Assembly: GCF_027595985.1 (NCBI RefSeq)
Contig: NC_073306.1
Coordinates: 80,204,599-80,268,598, forward strand
DNA length: 64,000 nt
Direction: 5' to 3'
Source: Sorex araneus
Taxonomy: Eukaryota > Chordata > Mammalia > Eulipotyphla > Soricidae
The notes under the pieces are model-generated. The model ran no database searches. It saw only the letters and a program-made list of their open reading frames with translations, and had not been told where the DNA came from. This document shows, piece by piece, positions 54,456 to 64,000 of the stretch. The translations under genes were made by a program, and so were the position numbers. Numbering within the stretch: position 1 is the stretch's first letter; the number at the start of each line of letters is the position of its first letter.

Positions 54456-54895
54456 GACTGGAGCGATAGCACAGCAGGTAGGGCATTCGCCTTGCATGCA
54501 GCTGACCTGTATTCAATTCTTCTATCCCTCTCAGAGAGCCCAGCAAGCTACCAAGAGTATCCCACCTGCACGGCAGAGCCTGGCAAGCTACCCGTGATGT
54601 ATTCGATATGCCAAAAACAGTAAAAACAACTCTCACAATGGACACGTTACTGGGGCCCGATCGAGCAAATAGATGAACAATGGGATGACAGTGCTACAGT
54701 GCTGGAGCAATAACACAGAGGGTAGGGTGTTTGCCTTGCATGTGGCAGACTCGGGTTTGATTCCCAGTATCTCATATGGTCCCCCGAGCACCGTCAGGGG
54801 TAATTCCTGAGTGCAGAGCCAGGAGTAACCCCTGTGCATCGCTGGGTGTGACCCCTGCAAAAAAAAAAGAAAAAGAAAGAGCAGGTGAAAGTGCT
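54456..54895 (+). repeat. Dimeric SINE (type A + type B) inside one target-site duplication
   Basis: A full type A (54,456 to about 54,700) runs directly into a full type B (about 54,701-54,860) through CAGTGCTACAGTGCTGGAGC, followed by an A-rich tail and AGAGCAGGTGAAAGTGCT. The 12-bp repeat ACCACAGGCAAG lies only outside the pair, at 54444-54455 and 54896-54907. No duplication was found at the A/B junction. Confidence 0.9.
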
Positions 54896-54907
54896 ACCAC
54901 AGGCAAG

Positions 54908-55249
54908 AATTGTCTAGACAGGCTAAGAAGGGTTAGAATCCACAAGATTGAATGATCTCTCTGGTTTCCCAGGCATTGGTCTCTAAGGATTGGCCCTGAG
55001 CTGTTTCAGGCTTAGGAACAGTGACCCTGAATGTGAAAGGGAAGATGGTTTGGGGTCTGAGCTCTGCATTGGTTGGTTTGCCTTTCAGAGGCATCCGTGG
55101 GAACTCAGAGCGTTAGGAAATTGAGTAACTGAGTAACTGATGTGGCTGGCCATAGCTAGATTCATGCTAGATTCATAGAATGTCCTCTATGAAAACTGAG
55201 CTAAGCAAGTGTGCCACAGTCATGCTCTATGCTGTCTTCGAAATAGACG
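54908..55249. other. Intergenic, nothing recognised
   Basis: No feature called. Confidence 0.4.
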
Positions 55250-56295
55250 TAGACTACAACTCAAACAAAAGAGAATTTATTGACATGATCTCAGGAGCTC
55301 ACAAATTACATGAGTAAAGAAACTGGAATTCAAAGAGCAGGTGAAGGGGGTTTGGTGCCGCTAGCAGGTCAACTGTACCCAGGGGGTAAGTGCATCAGCA
55401 GCCTGACGGTGCCTTCAGGCTTCCTGATACCCTTAAATTGCCACTGTGCCTCTAGCCGGACCCCAACAACTCAGGACCAAGTTTCCTGAGAAATTAAATG
55501 GCCAACAATTACTTACGTAGGAGCCATGCCCACAAATCATCTCTGGCTCAGCTGTAAAAGCTCATTTATTGGCCTTGCTTCAGAGATTCATAAATAAATC
55601 TCCAAAGAGATCAAAAGCTGCAATTAACCCCAGACCTGCACAAGGCTGAACAGATTAGGGTAAATTGGAGTGGGGGCGGGTTAGCCTGGTGCCTACGTCA
55701 GGAGAGCCTTCCCCCAACCTCCCCACCTCCCCACCCCCAGCAGCCACTTGCTTCCATAATCCAAAAGCGCTGCCATGCCCCCAGCCTAACTCCACCATCT
55801 CAGGATAGACCTCACCCCGAGACATAATCTGCTGAAAATTTGGGTATGCAGGTCTTGTGACTGAAATCTCCGGGCTTTCTTGGTGTCAGGATTGGCTACC
55901 TTCTCCCACCTCCCTGTACTTCTGGAAGTCTTGGTCATCATTCACACCCTCCGAAACTTAAATTCCCACTGACTTAAAAAACTACGCCAGCCTTACCGTT
56001 TCGATAAAAATACTGAATGACCTGAATAAACACGATGACCTCTTAGTACCTGTACTGCAAACCATAATGCACAAAAGGAAAAAGGAGAGAGAGAGAAAGA
56101 AGAAAAGTGCCTTCCACAGAGGGAGGCTGGGGTGGAGGGTGGGGTGTTGGGGGATGGTGGGAGGAAAACGGGACATTGGTGGTGGGAAATGTACACTAGT
56201 GGAGGGATAGTTGTTGGATCATTGTATGACTGAAACCCAACAATGAACAACTTTGTAATGGTCTATCTCACAGATATTCAATAAATTTTTTTTTT
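55250..56295 (+). mobile_element. L1-tailed element with unassigned body
   Basis: Plus-strand relative of 28,300-29,460. The body at about 55,360-55,620 matches the reverse complement of about 29,040-29,400 (GCTCATTTATTGGCCTTGCT; GACGGTGCCTTCAGGCTTCC), with only one copy of the segment that is duplicated there. The right end is the L1 3'UTR and terminal segment (GACTGAAACCCAACAATGAA, then ATTCAATAAA and an A/T tail). Confidence 0.7.
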
Positions 56296-56392
56296 AAAAT
56301 TAATATGAAGTTTATACCTGCTTCAACGGTTCAATCAGCTTAGTCAGTGGCTGAATAAATAGCAGGACTTCAACATTTTTTTTTAATAAAGT

Positions 56393-56585
56393 GGGGCTGG
56401 AGCAATAACACAGAGGGTAGGGTGTTTGCCTTGCATGTGGCGGACTCGGGTTTGATTCCCAGCATCCCATATGGTCCCCCAAGCACCGTCAGGGGTAATT
56501 CCTGAGTGGAGAGCCAGGAGTAACCCCTGTGCATCGCTGGGTGTGACCCCCGCAAAAAAAAGAAAAAGAAAGAGCAGGTGAAAGA
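56393..56585 (+). repeat. Type B SINE with extended 3' tail
   Basis: Nearly identical to the B half at 54,701, including variant AATAACACAGAGGG in the head and the non-SINE tail AGAAAAAGAAAGAGCAGGTG + AAAG after the body. No clear duplication was seen. Confidence 0.93.
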
Positions 56586-57689
56586 AAAAGTTGAGTGTGC
56601 AGTGCAGTCAGATCTTCTCCGACAGTTTTCTCCCTTCTCTCTACCTCTCAGTTCATTTGGAGAGTTCAGGAGGGAGTGTTTCACAGGCCAGAGAAAGGAC
56701 ACATACCCGATCTGAGAGCCCCACCAAGACGACATAATGAGGAGAGAATTCCCCAGCAAGAACCTAAGTGACCTTTCCAGAAGACAGGAGGAGTGTGTGC
56801 TGGGCATCCAAAAATATAGCAAATGTCCACTACAAACTAGCCCTTGGAGGAGTGCCAGCACTCTGAGCCAGAAACAGTCCCTTCAAGTTAATGGGGGAAG
56901 AGCAGGAGGTGGAGGGATCCAGCACAAAGCTCTCCTTGGGTGGCAGCTGAGCTCCAACATCGATGTGCTCAAGTGTGGAAGAGAGGACTCGATGTCCCCC
57001 AACCCAACACCCCCATGTCAGACCCAGCCTGCCTGACTTTGTTTATTGCTCCTGTTGTTATTCACACCTTCCTGTGGGATCATTTCAAATTCCTATTTCC
57101 TGATGATCCAACATCCTTCTGCAATCAACTGGCAGGGGATGCAGCCTGCTAAAGCCTCAGGTAGCAGCCCTGCACCATTTTCAGCCACATCCTGTGTTTG
57201 CAGCATCCTCCTTGAACTCCAAATGCCAGCTTTGTTTTGCGAAAATTTCCATAGTTTCCTCCTAGACTAACGTTCAAGCCCAAGTGCCATGACCTTGGCC
57301 TGACCAGAGGCAGCTCCTTTAATGCTGGCCCTTCCCTCACTTCGGGCTTTAACCCATCATGATTCTCTCACACAGGGCACCTTTATTGCTGAAGCATCAG
57401 AGCAACCCAATTTGAGAGGTGGGGGCTATCTTGGGAACCCCAAGAAGTGAAGGACCCTATATTGAAATCAAGGCATGGAGTTCAGGATCACAAACTTCCT
57501 TATTAGAAAGGTTGTTAAATCAGGTAAGTCAGAGGTTTATAATTCTGCTATCATACACCCAGAGAGCCCCAAACTCTACTTACAAAACCCTGAATTTCCT
57601 GTCCAAATAATTAGTCATGAATTTGCAAAACACTTTGCAAAACACTACTTTGCAAAACACTACTGTGTTACCGGGCTCTACACAGATTA
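56586..57689. other. Intergenic, nothing recognised
   Basis: No feature called; short ORFs here lack any recognisable motif. Confidence 0.4.
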
Positions 57690-57840
57690 CGTACATTACA
57701 TACATCTATGTCATAGTTTCCTTGATGTTTATATTTTAGCTCCATTTTACAGAAGCTCAAAGAGGTTAAGTAATTTGTCTTGTATTCACACAAGAACTAA
57801 GAGACAGAATCTAAATTTTTACCCAGTAATCTGACCTCAG
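57690..57840 (+). repeat. MIR element
   Basis: CTCCATTTTACAGAAGCTCA followed by AAGAGGTTAAGTAATTTGTC and a decayed 3' part follows the MIR core. Confidence 0.8.
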
Positions 57841-57904
57841 CCTATTTTTTTCCCCATTGCACTTAAATCCATAACTCTTTCCTGTAACACACATGCCCCA
57901 CCCT

Positions 57905-58080
57905 TTGTTTTAACAACTTTATTGAACTATAATTTATATTTTATAAAATTCACCCATCATAAATGTACAGTTTAATTGTTTATGTAAATTTATGTAATTA
58001 TACAATCATCACAATGATAATAAACTAGTTTTAGAAAACTTTCATGTAGCATTTTGTGGACATTTGGATTATTTCCAGTT
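57905..58080 (-). mobile_element. Ancient L1M 3'UTR, left part
   Basis: TTTATTGAACTATAATTTAT, ATAAAATTCACCCATCATAA and ATACAATCATCACAATGATA match the 3' end of old L1M elements (minus strand). It stops at ATTTGGATTATTTCCAGTTT and seems to resume at about 60,335. Confidence 0.75.
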
Positions 58081-58432
58081 TAGGGTGTAGGGAAGGGAAA
58101 ATATTTTCCCTTCTATCTAGTCTTCTGAATTCTTGGCTGACAGTCCTATAATAAAAGACAAATTAACAACAGAGAAACAAGCTGAAATTTATTAACATGT
58201 TTACCCCATGTTTGAGAGGGGGGATTCCACGCCAAGCTGTTTTCACTCAGGGCTCCCCAGAGGGGGGCAGGTGAGAACCTTCCCCACCCCAAAGGACCCA
58301 GCCCCGAAGCCGCTCCAAGTCGCTTTCCAGACACATTATAAGACACTTCCTACCCATTTTCCATAATTACCACACCATATTTGATGGAGTTCAGACAGTA
58401 GGCAACAAATCACAGAGAGTAATATACATATG
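58081..58432. other. Unassigned sequence interrupting the L1M
   Basis: GACAAATTAACAACAGAGAA and TTATTAACATGTTTACCCCA resemble the end of an old LTR in minus orientation, but I cannot name it. Sequence at about 59,930-60,320 may be its other part. Confidence 0.35.
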
Positions 58433-58457
58433 TGTGTGTGTGTGTGTGTGTGTGTGT
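58433..58457 (+). repeat. (TG)n at the 3' end of the RTE LINE
   Basis: Twelve or so TG units right after the RTE stop codon (on the minus strand an (AC)n tail). Short tandem repeat tails in place of poly-A are typical of RTE elements. Confidence 0.9.
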
Positions 58458-58458
58458 A

Positions 58459-59637
58459 TCACTTGTAGTCCCGTTGATCTTCAATTTGCTCGAGCGGGTG
58501 CCAGTAATGTCTCCATTTGTCCCTGTCGCGATCTAGTGCAGCCCAATGATATCTTCTTGCTCCAGGAACAGGAAAGAGCCTCAAGTCGTTCATTCAGGGA
58601 TTTGATAAAGAAATCTGACCATCTAGTTGGTGGGCGGCCACAAGGTCTTCTGACGTCCCGTGGAATCCAGTCTGTAACAGCTCTAGTCCAGTGGTCATCT
58701 CTGAATCACATTACATGACCGGCCCATCTGATTTTTGATGCCTTGGCAAACGAGACAGCATCCCTGATTTTTGACCGTCAATGGAGGTCAGAACTCCGGA
58801 TTCATTCTCTCACTTGAGTGAGACATGATATTCCTAGCATAGCTCTTTCGATTCCTCTTTGGGATACACCAATAGCATTCTCATCCTTCCTGTTTGCGTA
58901 GGGCCCAGGTCTCTGAGGCATATGTTAGTGCAGGAAGAACAGTGGAATCGAAAAGATGTGCCTGGAGTCGGAGGTTCTTCGTTCTCTTAACCACTTCTTT
59001 GATGCTCTTGAATGCATTCCACACTGCTCTCTTCCTCCTGCGCAATTCTGGCACCAAGTCGTTCCTCATGTTGATTTCTTGACCCAGGTACACATAGCTT
59101 CTGCATTCGGAGATGTTCATTCCATTGAGAGTAAATGGAGCTTCAGGGATCAGTTTGTGTTTCATGAACATCGTCTTGTTGAGATTCAGCTGCAATCCGA
59201 CCTTTCCACACTCGTGGTCGAAGTCGGCCAGCATTTGTGCCACTTGATTATTGTTTGGTGTTATGAGAACGATGTCATCAGCGAAGCAAAGGTGGTGTAA
59301 TTGCTGACCATCTATCTTCACTCCCATTCCTTCCCATTCCAGTCTTCGCATGAATGTTCTCGAGGGTGACACTGAAGAGTTTCGGTGAAATGGTATCACA
59401 CTGCCGCCCCTCTCTTTACATCAATGATCACTTCCTTGTAGAATGGTGAGATCCTGGTGGTGAATCCACAATACAGCTCGCGGAGGATTTTGATATACTG
59501 AGCTTGAATGCCCTGTTTGGCCAGGGCTTTGATGACCGCCTCAGTCTCAACAGAATTGAAGGCCTTCTTTAAGTCAATGAACATTAGACAGAGCAGCATC
59601 TTGAACTCTCGCGAAACTTAAATGAGTTTGGTCACTG
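58459..59637 (-). mobile_element. RTE-clade LINE, 5'-truncated, reverse transcriptase to C-terminus
   Basis: Minus strand. At about 59,396-59,599 is an RT motif block (FIDLKKAFNSVE). At 59,274-59,285 is the catalytic FADD box (LHHLCFADDIVLI), with KVGLQLNLNKT after it and a WAGHVMRFRDDHWTRA block nearer the C-terminus. The frame closes with HPLEQIEDQRDYK and TGA at 58,459-58,461. At least two frameshifts lie near 59,360-59,400. Clade assignment rests on the FADD box, the WAGHV block and the very short 3'UTR with a microsatellite tail, all usual for RTE (BovB-like) elements. It is dead: no endonuclease domain and broken frames. Confidence 0.88.
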
Positions 59638-59644
59638 TGTGGAT

Positions 59645-59676
59645 ACACACACACACACACATACACACACACACAT
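59645..59676 (+). repeat. (AC)n microsatellite
   Basis: AC repeats with one AT interruption between the RTE fragment and the long type A SINE. Confidence 0.95.
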
Positions 59677-59678
59677 AT

Positions 59679-59926
59679 CTCTCGGAGAGCCGGCAAGCTA
59701 CCAAGAGTATCCCACCCACATGGGCAGAGCCTGGCAAGCTACCTGTCGCGTATTTGAGATGCCCAAAACAGTAATGATAGGTTTCATTTCTCTGACCCAG
59801 AAGGAGCCTCCAATTATTGGGAAAGATGAGTAAAGAGAGGCTGTTAAAATCTCAGGGCTGGGAGGAATAGAGATGTTACTGGTGCCCGTTCGAGTAAATC
59901 GACAAACAAGGGGATGACAGTGATAC
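59679..59926 (+). repeat. Long-type A SINE (5'-truncated)
   Basis: It lacks the head, starting at GGAGAGCCGGCAAGCTACCA. The body is as in other type A copies to ATGCCCAAAACAGTAATGAT, then about 100 extra bases (including CCTCCAATTATTGGGAAAGA) before GAGATGTTACTGGTGCCCGT and the tail. The same extension is seen at 5,809. Confidence 0.85.
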
Positions 59927-60334
59927 CCCATGTCTACAGAGGACATTTACCCCATACTCAGGGGGAAATAATAACTCCCTGAGTTGATCTAAGCTACCAG
60001 CTTAAATACCATTTTCACAGCAAAAGACAAAAGAGAGTTGCTTGTGGTTGGTATGGGTAGGAGGGTAGTGGAGAAGAGTTACAGAAGGAGATTACTAGGT
60101 AAAGAATGGCAAACAAGGATTTGGGTCATGAGACTTTGAGCCAGTCTTCTCCGTTGGTGAGATTCTCTTACTATTTAAAACCACCAGTCCATTCCAGGTA
60201 CAGCAAGGGAAGCTTCCTTGTAAATCTAAATTTCCTCTCTCTGTTTTCAGAGTGTCTCTTACATTTGATGTTTGTTAAAAGAATTACTTGCCAAAGATAC
60301 ATATTTTGAAGTGGCAAATTCTTCTAGCTTGTAA

Positions 60335-60665
60335 CTATGAATAATGCAGCAAAGAGAATTTGCTTATCTCTGTGGATATAGTTCTTATTTCTTTTGGTAG
60401 ATACTTAGGAGTAGAATTGTGAGTATATATATTAAACATTTCAAAAAATGGAAAAATAGAATTAGTTATTATATCATTTTACATTCTAAAGTCAATGTGT
60501 GAGAGTTTTGATTTCTCCATATTCTTGCCAATTTGTGATATTGTCCTTTTAAAAAACAGCCATCTTAATAATGGGTAGTTCATTATAGCTTTCATTTCAT
60601 TTCCTTATTATTAAAAATGTTGGACAATTTCATGTGTCTTTCATATGATGATTAACTGTATAATC
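60335..60665 (-). mobile_element. Ancient L1M, right part (ORF2 3' region)
   Basis: CTATGAATAATGCAGCAAAG, GATACTTAGGAGTAGAATTG and CATTTTACATTCTAAAGTCA are in the order of the minus-strand L1 ORF2 C-terminus. It continues the segment at 57,905-58,080. Confidence 0.8.
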
Positions 60666-60683
60666 TAATGAAGTCATTTGCTC

Positions 60684-60880
60684 ACTGGGGCAGGAGAGAT
60701 GTTATAGCAGCTAAAGCCTTGCATGCATCAGATCCTGGTTCAAAACCAAGCACAACAGGTTTAGACCTCAGGCACCATACGGGGTCACTCCTGAGCATAA
60801 ATCCAGGAATAGCCACTGAGCACCACAATGTGTGGCCCACCCCAAATTGCCGGCCACCCCCCCACCTCCTCAAAAAAGTC
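60684..60880 (+). repeat. Old type B SINE
   Basis: GGCAGGAGAGATGTTATAGC and CACTCCTGAGCATAAATCCA mark head and body. Confidence 0.7.
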
Positions 60881-61084
60881 TTTTGCTTATTTTTAAAATC
60901 AGTTTGTTTATCTTTTTATTGAATCATGTGTTCTTTATATTCTGTATATAAGTCCCATAAAGGACTTGTAATTTACAAATATTTTCCACCAGTTTGTAGC
61001 ATGCTTTTTTTGTTTTCTAATATATCTCCTAAAAAGCAGAAGTTTAATTTTTTTTACCCAGTACGATGTATCAGTATTTTTTTT

Positions 61085-61200
61085 CAGGGGGGTAGAGGGT
61101 GTTAGGCCACACTTATAAGTGCTTGGGAGTCCATGAAGTGTTGGAACTAAACACAAAGCAAGAATTCAAAGCAAACCCCTTTACTATTTCCCTGGGCCTA
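61085..61200 (-). repeat. Old SINE remnant
   Basis: GTTGGAACTAAACACAAAGC and TTTACTATTTCCCTGGGCCT resemble a decayed minus-strand head. Confidence 0.45.
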
Positions 61201-64000
61201 ATATTTTTTATTTTAAATATTATATTCTTGGTGTTATATCTAAGAAATCTGCCTTATCCAAAGTCTCAAAGACTTCTTCTATGTTACCTTCTAGACATTT
61301 TGTAGCTTTACGTTTACTATGTGACTCCTTTTGAGTTAACTTTTTATATGGTGTGAAATAAGGATATAAGTTTATTGTTTGGTTGTTGTAGCAGAGTCAA
61401 GGGCCAAACAACTTGATAAAGTATCAGGGGTTGTGCACTTGGCTTCAGTGTTCTCAAATTTTGCTATGGTGCACCAGTATTTTGTGGCACCATGGATCAC
61501 ACCAAACAGTGCTGGGAATTGCATTAGATAATTTGGGGGTTAGTGCCAGGATTGAGCTTTCAGTCTTATGCTTACAAGACCTCTTAGTCTACTATGGAGC
61601 CATATTCCTAAGCTCTATCCCCCCTTTTTTTCAGATAAATATCAGTTGTTCAGCATCATTTACTGACAAAAACATTAAATTGCTTTGACACCTTCATTAA
61701 AAATAAACTGCCCATCAATGTCAGGGTCTGTCTATTTCTGAAGTCTTTTCTGTCCCATAGTTATATGTCTATCTAAATTTAAACCACATTTACAAATCAC
61801 TTCTATAGAAAGCTGTGATTATTATAGCATTTTATAATAAATTTTCCAACATTTTTTTTCATTTTTCATGTTGTTGAATTTTTTTTAGATCTTAAAGATT
61901 TCATATAAATTTAGGATCAGCTTATCAAGTTCTACACACACTTTCAAAACAAAACTCTGCTGGGATTTCAATATGGGTTGTACTGAAACTATGAGTAGTC
62001 GAGTCTAATTTGTATCTTAACATTGAATTTTCCGGTCCATGAAGGAGGTATGTCTTTTCATTTGTTTAGCTAACCTTTGATTTCTCTCAGCTATATTTTA
62101 AGGTTTTCAGGACATAGATCTCAGAATCCTTTTGATAAAATTATTACTAACTATTTTTTTAGTGCTACTGTGACTGGAAGTTCTTTTTTTTAACTTTATT
62201 TTTCATTTGTTTAACAGCATATACTTCAACTCTTGCTTCAAAACTTGCTTCTTGGTTCTTCTTGTAGATTCCTTAGGTTTTTCTACATACTTATTTGAAG
62301 ATTGTGTCATCTTCAAATAAGGAGTTTTAGCTCTTCATCTCCAATTTTTTTAAGACGAACTGCCATGTGCAATAAATCATTTGGATGTGTCTGGAGTCTT
62401 GGAAGCTTGACCACCCAACATTCTCCCAAAAATGGACCTTGAGAGTTTGGAGGTTCTAACAGGGGCATGCAGCTACTCATGTGCTCTCAAACAGAGAGTA
62501 GTCTGCTCTATTTGGGGAGGGACAGCCAAGCACATGGCTTTTGACCAAGTACATGGTTTTCAGAGGGACACAGATGGGTCCCGGAAGAAGGAACCCCCAC
62601 CTGTTGAGCCAGCCAGATTAGCAGAATCAACTCTGGAAATCAATAGGGTGACATTTTGCTGTCAGATTGCCCTTACATTCCAATGTGTATTTTTAACTTT
62701 CATTTTATCCAATATTCATTTTATGTTACATTCTTCTGGTAATATCAAGCAGGGTAAGGTGTTGAGCGCTCAGTGCCAAGCTAGAAAGCTGCAGTTTGGT
62801 AGTGACCTGCAGAATCAAAGGTACAGGCCACACCTCTGAGGGTAGCTCTGCTCTTCAGGGCACCCAGAGCTGAGCTGCCACAAAGGTTGAGCAGCCTGTT
62901 CTCCCCCAAGAATGCCAAGGGTGGCTAATCAGCACCAGGTTATTTTATACATAGCAATAGAACTATAATATTATGTGTACTGACATGCAGAATTTGGGAG
63001 TCTCTATCAGGTGGATACAAACTTTTCTTTGGTGTCCAGTTGTGCAACTTCATTACAAATCAAGGCCATGCGGACCCAAGTACTGGCTAGGGCCAATGAC
63101 ATTAAAGAGAGTAGGAGTGGTGAGAATAAAACCATTCTTGCCTCTGTCCTGCTCTCCTGACAGACCTTGGATGTTCACTGTTCAAGGAGAATCCTGCCAC
63201 CTCTTCCAGAAAAGGAAGAGAAATTACAGATACCCATGATTCTCGGTTTAGTAACTTCCCAGCAGTGACCCGTCCATGTCTCTTCTCTCCATCTCCTGAC
63301 TCCTGTCCTTTAGTCTAGCTTTCTGCCCCCACAGCCAGTCTATTACCCAAAACATTTCTGCTTCATTGTCATCTCTCATATTCTTGATTCCAGGCTGAAA
63401 CAACATTTGAAATTAATTAGATACCCATGTTCCCTGTGGAGGCACCTCAACTTTTTAGTCAGTTTTAGCCTCTCTGAGAAATAACACCTAAATTTTCTTT
63501 TTGAGGGGGGTGGTCCACTTATTGGGATTCAGTGAGGGGAGAATAAAAATCAACTGAAATTTCTGAAACTTGAATGCAAGATTTCTTTCAGCCCCCTAAG
63601 AAACTGAGGTTGAGTCTCAGAAGAAGCACCTGAAAGCCTTGTATGTATTATAGGGGGCTGTCATGAGCTCCTTCATATCCATTTGTCTGTGCTCTCCTCC
63701 TCTTAGCTCCCACTAAACTCCAATAAGTCAAATCATGCAAAAGCTCATAAACCCACAGATTTCTCAGGAACTTTGGTTGACTGCTCCCTTCCTTCTGTAA
63801 TGCCATCCCACTTTCCTCTGCCTGCCCCTAACCTGCCCATCCACAAGCACCTCACCCCAGATCTTGCTCCTTCAAGACCTTCCCTCATCACTCCAGTCTC
63901 TAGGACCACTGTCTCTCACCATAGCTGTACTCAATTGTCATCCCTCAGAGCACAACAGTTTTGGGCTGTGTAATTATGGATATGAATTTTCCCAGGCTTC
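61201..64000. other. Intergenic, nothing firmly recognised
   Basis: A possible decayed SINE lies at about 61,400-61,610. The open frame at 62,432-62,839 has no recognisable domain. The rest shows no gene, RNA or named repeat that I can support. Confidence 0.4.

Noticed and set aside
58459-59637. A host gene encoding the reverse-transcriptase-like ORF
   Set aside because: 5'-truncated, frameshifted and with a microsatellite tail: a dead RTE LINE copy.
62432-62839. 135-codon ORF at the right end
   Set aside because: No domain, no conserved motif, no splice support, and repeat-like surroundings.

Overview
This is a mammalian nuclear genomic window dominated by interspersed repeats, carrying one protein-coding gene, CDC7, on the + strand. 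The commonest repeats are tRNA-headed SINEs that I recognise from memory as the shrew (Sorex) type. With 6-bp-TSD solo LTRs, lineage-specific L1 3' ends and an RTE-clade LINE, this points to a eulipotyphlan, most likely a shrew. The species call is recognition, not proof.

Layout. 1-21.3 kb is intergenic: SINEs, L1 3' ends, a roughly 300-bp polypurine tetranucleotide tract (7.0-7.3 kb), old L1 remnants and two related solo LTRs (13.2-14.3 and 16.3-18.8 kb), the second split by a nested L1-tailed element. A CpG island with E2F-like and NRF1-like motifs at 21.3-22.7 kb is the CDC7 promoter. CDC7 has eleven coding exons from 22,688 to 42,982. They join in frame with GT/AG junctions into 576 codons (human: 574 aa), with all kinase signatures intact. 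The 3'UTR runs to a polyadenylation signal near 44.2 kb. From 44.2 to 64 kb the window is again intergenic and repeat-rich; no other gene was found. In human the neighbours (HFM1, TGFBR3) lie further away than this window reaches, which agrees with what is seen.

The CDC7 product is the catalytic subunit of DBF4-dependent kinase, which phosphorylates the MCM2-7 helicase to fire replication origins. It is the only cellular pathway represented.

The most interesting content is in the mobile elements. The window holds two SINE families that share one tRNA-like head but have different tails: type A ends in a sequence matching the last codons of an RTE LINE ORF, and type B ends in poly(A), as L1-mobilised SINEs do. 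The RTE LINE itself is present as a 5'-truncated minus-strand copy (58,459-59,637), so the candidate partner of the type A SINE can be read in the same window. Other notable structures are an A+B SINE dimer inside a single target-site duplication, a tail-to-tail SINE inverted repeat in CDC7 intron 10, a 27-nt templated insertion copied from a nearby SINE, and composite GC-rich retroelements with L1 tails. Intron numbering below counts a non-coding exon 1, so the first coding exon is exon 2.
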